Assembly (NCBI RefSeq): GCF_009604375.1
Contig: NZ_WEGH01000003.1
Coordinates: forward strand, 682,001-746,000
Origin: Actinomadura macrotermitis
GTDB taxonomy: Bacteria > Actinomycetota > Actinomycetes > Streptosporangiales > Streptosporangiaceae
DNA: 64,000 nt
Direction: 5' to 3'
The position numbers and the translations under genes are program-made. The notes under the pieces were generated by a model that worked only from the letters and a program-made list of their open reading frames with translations, ran no database searches and was not told the DNA's origin. Shown here in pieces: positions 58,394 through 64,000 of this stretch. Numbering within the stretch: position 1 is the stretch's first letter; the number at the start of each line of letters is the position of its first letter.

Positions 58394-59781
58394 GCTTCGA
58401 CCTCCGCATCGAGCCGCAGCAGGTCGTCCTCGGTCTCCCGGCGGATGACGATCCGCGACCTGCCGTCCCGGACGGCCACCACAGCGGGCCGCGGGAGATG
58501 GTTGTAGTTACTGGACATCGAACGACAGTACGCACCGGTGCCGGCGACCGCCACCAGGTCCCCCGCCGCAAGATCTTCGGGCAACCACAGGTCGCGCACG
58601 ACGATGTCGCCGCTTTCGCAGTGCTTGCCGACGAGTCTGCTGAGCATAGGGGGCGCCTCGGACGTCCGGCTCGCCAGGACGCAGGTGTACTCGGCGCCGT
58701 ACAGGGCGGTGCGCAGGTTGTCGCTCATCCCGCCGTCCACCGAGACGTAGGTGCGCAGGCCCTCGACGTCCTTGACGGTGCCGACCTCGTACAGGGTGAC
58801 GCCGCCCGGCCCGACGATCGCGCGGCCCGGCTCCACCGTCAGCTCGGGCATGGCCAGCCCGTACGCCCGGCACTCGCGGCCGACGATCTCGCGCAGCGAG
58901 TCGGCCATCGTCTTCGGGTCGATGGGGCTGTCGCCGGGCAGGTAGGCGATGCCGTAGCCGCCGCCGAGGTCCAGCTCGGGCAGCTCGACGCCGTGCTCGT
59001 CGCGGATCGCGACCAGCAGCTCGGCCAGGCGGTGCGCGGCGACCTGGAAGCCGTCGGCGTCGAAGATCTGCGACCCGATGTGGCTGTGCAGGCCGACCAG
59101 GTCCAGCTCGGGCAGCGCCAGCACCCGCCGGACGGCCTCCAGCGCGGCGCCGGAGCTGCGCGAGAACCCGAACTTCTGGTCGTCGTGCGCGGTGGCGATG
59201 AACTCGTGGGTGTGGGCTTCGACACCGGTGGTGACGCGCAGCATCACCTTCGGGCGGACGCCCTTCTCCCTGGCCAGATAGCCCAGCCGGGCGATCTCCT
59301 CGAAGGAGTCGATGACGATGTGCCCGACCCCGGCGTCCAGGGCCCGCTCCAGCTCCCACATGGCCTTGTTGTTGCCGTGCAGCGTGATGCGCTCGGGCGG
59401 GAAGCCGGCCGCCAGGGCGATGGCGAGCTCTCCGCCGCTGCACACGTCGAGGCCGAGGCCCTCCTCCTTCAGCCACTTCGCGAGGGCCACGCAGAGGAAG
59501 GCCTTGCCGGCGTAGTGCACGTTGCCGTCGTGGAAGGCCTGGGCGTACTCCCGCGCGCGCGCTCGCACGTCCGCCTCGTCATAGACGTACAGGGGGGTTC
59601 CGTACTCACGGGCCAGATCCCGGACGTCTACGCCCCCCACCGTCATCGCGCCGTCGGCACGGACGGTCCCAAGGGGCCAGACCTGCTCGTCCAGCGCGTT
59701 CAGGTCCTCCGCCGGGGGCAGCGGGTGGTCTTCCGGCAAAACGTCAGCGTGCCGGCCACCGGCAGGGTGAACTCTGCTCAT
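58390..59781 (-). CDS. lysA: Diaminopimelate decarboxylase
   Basis: The 463-residue fold type III PLP enzyme has PLYVYDEADVRARAREY, NVHYAGKAFL with Lys93, LDVCSGGELAIAL, HSHIGSQIF, DLGGGYGIAYL, EPGRAIVGPGGV and the substrate Cys segment HCESGDIV. It makes L-lysine from meso-diaminopimelate. Its start overlaps the nrtL stop by four bases, so the whole nrtL-lysA-hom-thrC-thrB run is one transcription unit. Confidence 0.97.
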   Translation of the reverse strand: MSRVHPAGGRHADVLPEDHPLPPAEDLNALDEQVWPLGTVRADGAMTVGGVDVRDLAREYGTPLYVYDEADVRARAREYAQAFHDGNVHYAGKAFLCVALAKWLKEEGLGLDVCSGGELAIALAAGFPPERITLHGNNKAMWELERALDAGVGHIVIDSFEEIARLGYLAREKGVRPKVMLRVTTGVEAHTHEFIATAHDDQKFGFSRSSGAALEAVRRVLALPELDLVGLHSHIGSQIFDADGFQVAAHRLAELLVAIRDEHGVELPELDLGGGYGIAYLPGDSPIDPKTMADSLREIVGRECRAYGLAMPELTVEPGRAIVGPGGVTLYEVGTVKDVEGLRTYVSVDGGMSDNLRTALYGAEYTCVLASRTSEAPPMLSRLVGKHCESGDIVVRDLWLPEDLAAGDLVAVAGTGAYCRSMSSNYNHLPRPAVVAVRDGRSRIVIRRETEDDLLRLDAEVEA

Positions 59782-60458
59782 ATCCGCTCTCTAGGTGTCT
59801 CACCGATCATGTACAGGCCGTTGGCGAGGGCGATGCGCGCAGCCTCCGCGAGCGTGACCCGCGCCGCGTGCACCGCCCCGGGTTTCTCATCGCCCCGGGG
59901 CAGCGCCGGACACCCCTCGTGCACGTCGTGGTAGGCCCCCGCGAGCCGCTCCAGGTAGGCCTGGAAGACCCTCGCGTCGCCCTCCCGCTCGGCCTGCGCG
60001 CTCCGCCCGGGCATCTCGGCCAGCACCCCGAGCAGCGTCAGCTCGTCCCCGGCGTACCCCACGGGCTCACCGGCCCCGACCCCCAGATCCGCCGCCCACC
60101 GCCGAACCCAGGCGGCGCGCGCATAGGCGAAACGCACGCAGAACCCCGGGTTGGCGAACGTCCGGGGCCATTCGCGCCATTCCCCGCGCGGCACCCGCGC
60201 GGCCCCGTACCGGGGCCCTTCGGCCACGATCCCGGCGGCCAGCGCGCCCGCCTCGACCCGCACCACGAGCAGGCCCCGCACGACCGAGACGCCCTGGATC
60301 CCCGGCCTGCTGCGCACCCGCTCGGCGACGGCCTCGGCGTCCAGCCCCATCCGCAGCGCCACGGGGCTGGCGTAGACCCCGGGCCCGCGCACGCTCACGG
60401 GCGCCTCGGCGGCGCCCACGGCGGCCGCGAGGGCGGCGCTCACATCGGCTGGGGTCAC
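59778..60458 (-). CDS. nrtL: ArgS-related anticodon-binding protein NrtL
   Basis: The 226-residue protein lacks a catalytic synthetase domain. Its C-terminal half resembles the DALR anticodon-binding domain of arginyl-tRNA synthetase (FCVRFAYARAAWVRRWAADLG, YLERLAGAYHDVHEGCPALP, RVTLAEAARIALANGLYMIGETP). It is the stand-alone ArgS-like protein found before lysA in many actinobacteria. Its role is unknown. Stand-alone DALR proteins may bind tRNA. The tRNA-Arg gene lies about 500 bases upstream. Confidence 0.85.
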   Translation of the reverse strand: MTPADVSAALAAAVGAAEAPVSVRGPGVYASPVALRMGLDAEAVAERVRSRPGIQGVSVVRGLLVVRVEAGALAAGIVAEGPRYGAARVPRGEWREWPRTFANPGFCVRFAYARAAWVRRWAADLGVGAGEPVGYAGDELTLLGVLAEMPGRSAQAEREGDARVFQAYLERLAGAYHDVHEGCPALPRGDEKPGAVHAARVTLAEAARIALANGLYMIGETPRERI

Positions 60459-60479
60459 CCTGGTGAGACTAGCCGACCA

Positions 60480-60863
60480 CTATCTGGACACCGCAGCGAG
60501 TTTGCGCACCGTCTGGATCAGGTGGTTGGGGTCGAACGGCTTGGTCACGTACGCGTCCACCCCGATCTCGCGGCCGCGCCTGATGTCGTGCTCCTGCGCC
60601 CGCGCCGTGATCATCACGACCCGGATGTGCCGGGTGCCGGGATCCTCGCGCAGCCGGCCCGCGGTGACCCACCCGTCCAGCCGCGGCATCATCACGTCCA
60701 GCGTGATCACGTCGGGCGCCACCTCGGCCACCTTGTCCAGGCAGTCCCGCCCGTCCACCGCCGTCACCACCTCGAACCCCTCGAGCTGCAGGTTCACCGC
60801 GATGAGCTGCCTGATCACCTCGTCGTCGTCGACGACCAGCACGCGTCCCAGTGGCTCGGTCAC
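60480..60863 (-). CDS. Single-domain response regulator (CheY-like)
   Basis: GTG 60863 gives 127 residues with only a receiver domain: RVLVVDDDEVIRQLIAVNL, phospho-acceptor Asp56 in ITLDVMMPRLDGW, VVMITARAQEHD and DAYVTKPFDPNHLIQTVRKL with the conserved Lys. Without an output domain it must act through protein contacts. A GTG two codons upstream is an equal alternative start. It lies 21 bases before nrtL in the same direction. Confidence 0.9.
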   Translation of the reverse strand: MTEPLGRVLVVDDDEVIRQLIAVNLQLEGFEVVTAVDGRDCLDKVAEVAPDVITLDVMMPRLDGWVTAGRLREDPGTRHIRVVMITARAQEHDIRRGREIGVDAYVTKPFDPNHLIQTVRKLAAVSR

Positions 60864-60974
60864 GGCCACGAAGTTAGTCGACTCCCCCTCCGCACGCACG
60901 GCGAACGCCCAGGTGCGCGCAAGCCCGCCGATCCTGGTAGCCTTTTCCTCGCGCCGCCCGGAGCGGCGCAAAGG

Positions 60975-61046
60975 GCCCCCTTAGCTCAGGGGATAGAGCA
61001 ACGGCCTCCGGAGCCGTGTGCGCAGGTTCGAATCCTGCAGGGGGCA
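60975..61046 (+). tRNA. tRNA-Arg, anticodon CCG
   Basis: A complete cloverleaf: acceptor stem GCCCCCT/AGGGGGC, D arm GCTCAGGGGATAGAGC, anticodon stem ACGGC/GCCGT around CTCCGGA with anticodon CCG, T arm GCAGGTTCGAATCCTGC and discriminator A. It decodes CGG, a common Arg codon in this high-GC genome. Confidence 0.96.
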
Positions 61047-61054
61047 CCTCACCG

Positions 61055-61084
61055 ACCCGCGCATGATGCACATCATGCGCGGGT
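61055..61084 (+). terminator. Hairpin after the tRNA gene
   Basis: Perfect 14-bp inverted repeat (ACCCGCGCATGATG with its complement) around CA, nine bases after the tRNA, followed by TCTGCGTTT. Probably the tRNA terminator or a processing signal. Confidence 0.65.
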
Positions 61085-61247
61085 TCTGCGTTTCCGGAGC
61101 CGGCAGGCGCACGTCATTCCGCCGGCGCAGGGACGTTCCCGCCTTGGCCTCGGCGAGCTCGATGACCGTCGTGTCCGGAGGTGGCCTTCGCAGCGAAGGC
61201 GGCTCCCATGGCTCGTAGCCTGACCTGGACTTCTTCGAGGGGGCCGG

Positions 61248-63056
61248 ATGGGATTCGGGTTTCGGGTGGGGATCCCTGGGGCGAGCGTGCGCGTCTCGAC
61301 GCGCGGCGTGCGGGCCTCCGCAGGGCCCCGGGTCGCGCGGGTCAGTGTGGGTAGCGGAGGGACGCGGGTCTCCAGCGGGATGGGTCCCTTCTTCGCGTCC
61401 ACCTCGGTCAGCGGCAGCCGCGGCCGCAAGGGCACCAGCACGCGCAGATCGCCGCGGAGCAGGCCCGCAGGCCCCTCCCCCGCTCAGTTGGAACGGGCCC
61501 GGTGGCAGGCCGAGCGGGCACAACAGGAGGCGGAGCGGGACGCCGCCATCGCCAGGCTGAACGAGCTGCGGCGGCAGACCACCAGCGTCCACCTGACCAT
61601 GTTCCCGCCGGCCCGCCCGCCGCAGGTCCCGCCGCCTCCGCAGCTGGGACTTCCGTGGGCGCTGGCCGAAGCGCGGGCTTTCCACCTGCACGGGGTGGGG
61701 AGGTTCGCCCGTGCCGAGCGGGCCGGCGCCGGCCGCGCGGCCGAGCAGGACGCGCACCTTTATCTGGCGGCCGAGCAGGCGCGGCTCGGCCACGAGCACC
61801 AGCGGCTCGCGGCCGAGGCCCGGAACTGGTGGGAGGCGCTCAACGCCAACGATGAGCAGACCGTCTGCGAGGCGGTGAACACGGCCTTCGCCGACAATCC
61901 CGCCGCCGGCTGCGCGGTCGGTGTCGACGGCGGCGTCCTGTCGGTGGTCGTGCGCCTGCCGGACCTGGACTCCCTGCCCGAGCAGATGCCGGGGCTGACC
62001 CCGGCCGGACGCCCCACGCTGAAACGGCTCACCAAGCGCGACCGGACGAGGTGGTGGCTCACCGTCATGGGCTCCAACGTGATCGCCACGCTCAAGGAGG
62101 CGTTCGCGACCGCGCCTGCGATCACCGCGATCGACCTGGCCGTGCTGACACGCATCCCGGCCACCGGACGCCTCGGCTTCGTCGCCTACGGCCGCTGGGA
62201 CCGGGCGGCGATCGAGTCCCGTAGGTGGCGGACAGCTGAGGACGCCCTCAGGTTTCTCGACATCGGCCAGGACGTGGTCTGCTCGGTGACCACGGCATCG
62301 GGGAACCCGGCCGGCATGATCAAGCCACTGGACACCGACCGGCTGCCCGGGCTGCAGGCCCTGCTCGACAACTCCACCGACGAGGCGGGGCTCGACGAGT
62401 CGCTGTCCATGGGGCAGGACGTCCCCGCGCGCGCCGAACCGTACCCGGTGCGCTCCTTCGCCCAGTGGAAGCAAGAGGCCGGCGCGGCGCCGCTACCACC
62501 GTTCCAGAGTGCGCCGCCGATGACCCTCGCGCCAGGGCAGGCCGTCGTTCTACCGGAGGGCGCCCTCCAGGGACTGCTCGCCGCCTTCTCCTTCAGCGGC
62601 GCGGACGCCGATCTCACCTTGCTGCTGACCGGCTCCAACGGACAGGTGGCCGGTGATGACGACTTCGTCTTCTACAACCAGCCGTTCGCCCTGCAGGGCG
62701 CCGCACGCCTTCTGGGCAAGCGATCGGAAGGCATGTGCAGCACCGAGCGGGCGGCCCTGCATCTGTCCGCGCTTCCCGACCGCGTCCAGCGCGTCATCGT
62801 GTCCATCAACATGGACGTCGACACCGGCCGCACATGCGGCGCTCTCACCCACGCGGTACTGCGGCTGCAAGGCGTCGACGGGACGTCCTGGGAGTTCAGG
62901 CCGCCTGCCGACCCCGCCATCCGGGCGATGGTCATGGCCGAGCTCTACCGGCACACTCTGGACGGCCGTCCCGTTTGGAAGCTGCGCGCACTCGGCCAAG
63001 GCTGGGCCGACGGCCTGGACGGCCTCGCCCGTTCCCACGGCGTGCACATCGACTGA
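61248..63056 (+). CDS. DUF4236-TerD fusion protein
   Basis: The 602-residue protein starts at ATG 61248 behind GAGGGGG. Residues 1-55 are the DUF4236 motif (GFGFRVGIPGASVRVSTRGVRASAGPRVARVSVGSGGTR), a basic Gly/Ser/Val-rich beta unit. Residues about 75-110 form an Arg/Glu coiled coil, and 150-390 are a middle domain without a family I recognise. From about 435 there is a TerD domain (FSFSGADADLTLLLTGSNGQVAGDDDFVFYNQP, with the acidic Ca2+-binding run, then SINMDVDTGRTCGALTHAVLRL). TerD proteins are tied to tellurite, phage and stress responses. No other ter genes follow, so this is a stand-alone form. Confidence 0.82.
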   Translation: MGFGFRVGIPGASVRVSTRGVRASAGPRVARVSVGSGGTRVSSGMGPFFASTSVSGSRGRKGTSTRRSPRSRPAGPSPAQLERARWQAERAQQEAERDAAIARLNELRRQTTSVHLTMFPPARPPQVPPPPQLGLPWALAEARAFHLHGVGRFARAERAGAGRAAEQDAHLYLAAEQARLGHEHQRLAAEARNWWEALNANDEQTVCEAVNTAFADNPAAGCAVGVDGGVLSVVVRLPDLDSLPEQMPGLTPAGRPTLKRLTKRDRTRWWLTVMGSNVIATLKEAFATAPAITAIDLAVLTRIPATGRLGFVAYGRWDRAAIESRRWRTAEDALRFLDIGQDVVCSVTTASGNPAGMIKPLDTDRLPGLQALLDNSTDEAGLDESLSMGQDVPARAEPYPVRSFAQWKQEAGAAPLPPFQSAPPMTLAPGQAVVLPEGALQGLLAAFSFSGADADLTLLLTGSNGQVAGDDDFVFYNQPFALQGAARLLGKRSEGMCSTERAALHLSALPDRVQRVIVSINMDVDTGRTCGALTHAVLRLQGVDGTSWEFRPPADPAIRAMVMAELYRHTLDGRPVWKLRALGQGWADGLDGLARSHGVHID

Positions 63057-63205
63057 CCGCCCACAAGACCCGCGGGGTGAGCCGGGATCGGCCGGCCTCT
63101 GTGGTGTTGTGCACAGGGGACGACCGTAAAAGACGAGGTCGGAGGGTGTTCACGAGGGCGGCCGGGGTGAGAAGTTGACACTTCTCATAAATTTTCTCGA
63201 AACCG

Positions 63206-63233
63206 CGTAACCGGGAGGGCGGCAGCGCGTCCT
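63206..63233 (+). promoter_or_regulatory. ECF-type promoter candidate before the terminal sigma gene
   Basis: CGTAAC (63206-63211) and CGTCCT (63228-63233) are 16 bases apart. This resembles the AAC/CGTC pattern of ECF sigma promoters and would allow the gene downstream to activate itself. The upstream TTGACA near 63175 is a possible housekeeping -35 box. Confidence 0.5.
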
Positions 63234-63334
63234 TTAGAGGAGGCCCCGCTGTGCGATCAAGGCGGTGGTGGCGCCGGCGGCCGATGAGAGGGTTGTGGTG
63301 AGGTGCGAACCTTGAGTTTGATGGCCTGGTGGTG

Positions 63335-64000
63335 ATGGAGGCGACGGCGGAGTCGGACGCCGCTCTGGTCGCGGCGGCCCGGTCGGGGGACGAGCGCGCC
63401 TCGGGTGAGCTGTTCCAGCGGCATCACGGCGCGGTGCTGGGGTACGCGCGCAGCCTGTCGCGGGATCAGCACGCGGCCGAGGACCTGGTGAGCGAGGCGT
63501 TCGCGCGGACGATCGCGGCGCTGCGGGAGGGCCGCGGCCCGAAGGAGGCGTACCGGCCCTACCTGTACGCGGTGGTGCGGAACACGGCGGTGGACTGGGC
63601 GCGGACGGCCCGGCGCACCGTGGTGACCGACGAGGTCGCCCAGTGGGCCGACGGGTCCCCCGAGGAGATCCCCGACGTCGACGAGCTGGACGCGCTGGTG
63701 CGTGCCTTCCGGTCGCTGCCCGAGCGCTGGCAGGCGGTGCTGTGGCACACCGTCATCGAGGAGGAGCCGGTCCAGGAGGTCGCCGAGCTGCTCGGCATGG
63801 AGGCCAACGCCGTCGCCCAGCTGGCGTTCCGGGCGCGCGAGGGGCTGCGGACGGCCTTCCTGGCCGCGAGCGTCGAGGGCCACCCCGACTGCGCGGAGTT
63901 CACCGCGCAGCTCGCGGCGAGCACGCGCCGCCCGGGCCGGCGGCGCAGCCGCGCGCTGCGGCAGCATCTGGAGACCTGCGAGCGCTGCCGGCGGGCGGCG
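63335..64000 (+). CDS. Sigma-70 family factor with C-terminal zinc-finger-like region, 3' end cut off
   Basis: From ATG 63335 the frame is open to the window edge (222 residues). ALVAAARSGDERASGELFQRHHGAVLGYARSLSRDQHAAEDLVSEAFARTIAAL is region 2. LVRAFRSLPERWQAVLWHTVIEEEPVQEVAELLGMEANAVAQLAFRAREGLR is region 4. After that, HPDCAEFTAQLAAS and LRQHLETCERCRRAA form a His/Cys pattern like the zinc-binding anti-sigma (zf-HC2) module, fused behind the sigma domains. Such ECF factors with a built-in zinc-finger and a longer C-terminal domain are known in actinobacteria. The rest lies outside the window. Confidence 0.85.
   Translation, partial: MEATAESDAALVAAARSGDERASGELFQRHHGAVLGYARSLSRDQHAAEDLVSEAFARTIAALREGRGPKEAYRPYLYAVVRNTAVDWARTARRTVVTDEVAQWADGSPEEIPDVDELDALVRAFRSLPERWQAVLWHTVIEEEPVQEVAELLGMEANAVAQLAFRAREGLRTAFLAASVEGHPDCAEFTAQLAASTRRPGRRRSRALRQHLETCERCRRAA

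Noticed and set aside
60975..61046. tRNA-Arg as an attachment site for a genomic island
   Set aside because: No integrase gene and no second copy of the tRNA 3' end is present in the window, so an island cannot be supported.

Overview
The window is high-GC actinobacterial chromosome. The evidence is strong third-position G/C bias, GTG/TTG starts, DUF397, DUF2550, DUF2207 and NrtL proteins, SigE-type sigma factors, and the gene order nrtL-lysA-hom-thrC-thrB / rho / rpmE-prfA-prmC-sua5 / wecA-atpIZBEFHAGDC. A filamentous actinomycete such as a member of Streptosporangiales (for example Actinomadura-like) fits best. That placement is an inference from gene content, not a database result.

Two kinds of DNA meet here. 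Bases 1 to about 23,400 are accessory. They start with a truncated secreted SGNH hydrolase carrying a golvesin-like domain. A stretch of decay follows: a frameshifted MFS transporter, a frameshifted secreted peptide, and an HxlR regulator and an alpha/beta hydrolase that both lost their 5' ends. From 6.8 to 22.1 kb lies what looks like a small-metabolite gene cluster without PKS or NRPS genes. A rightward operon encodes an FAD (DAO-type) oxidoreductase with an extra N-terminal domain, a SAM methyltransferase and a probable ATP-grasp ligase. A facing leftward group encodes an SDR, a group II PLP decarboxylase, a DUF397 protein and two near-identical methyltransferases that bracket the group as direct repeats. 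Between the two convergent arms, exactly at the stop codon of the ATP-grasp gene, sits a 5.9-kb unit bounded by 17-bp inverted repeats and a TA duplication. It has IS5-like remnants at each end and carries a cytochrome P450 fused to a crotonase domain, a second P450 and a TerB-like protein. A plausible reading is that an amino-acid-derived amine or acid is ligated, methylated and oxidised by this set. The product is not predictable from sequence alone.

Bases 23,400 to 64,000 are mainly core. They hold an MFS exporter, a GMC oxidoreductase, a PduO-type cobalamin adenosyltransferase, a DUF4097 lipoprotein, a MerR regulator with membrane partner, an M28 aminopeptidase, the complete ATP synthase operon with wecA upstream and DUF2550 downstream, a SigE-type sigma factor with a propeller-like membrane partner, two histidine kinases, translation-termination genes (prfA, prmC, rpmE), tRNA modification (sua5), rho with a long charged N-terminal insert, the threonine/lysine genes, tRNA-Arg(CCG), a DUF4236-TerD protein, and at the right edge a sigma factor with a zinc-finger-like tail.

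Regulatory signals visible by eye include strong terminators at 29.8, 46.9 and 52.4 kb and a 19-bp-spacer MerR promoter. A 20-bp perfect palindrome lies upstream of the two-component kinase at 52.1 kb, and a 17/20 match to it lies in front of the DUF4097 lipoprotein. Several genes have -10-like boxes placed as expected for leaderless transcripts.
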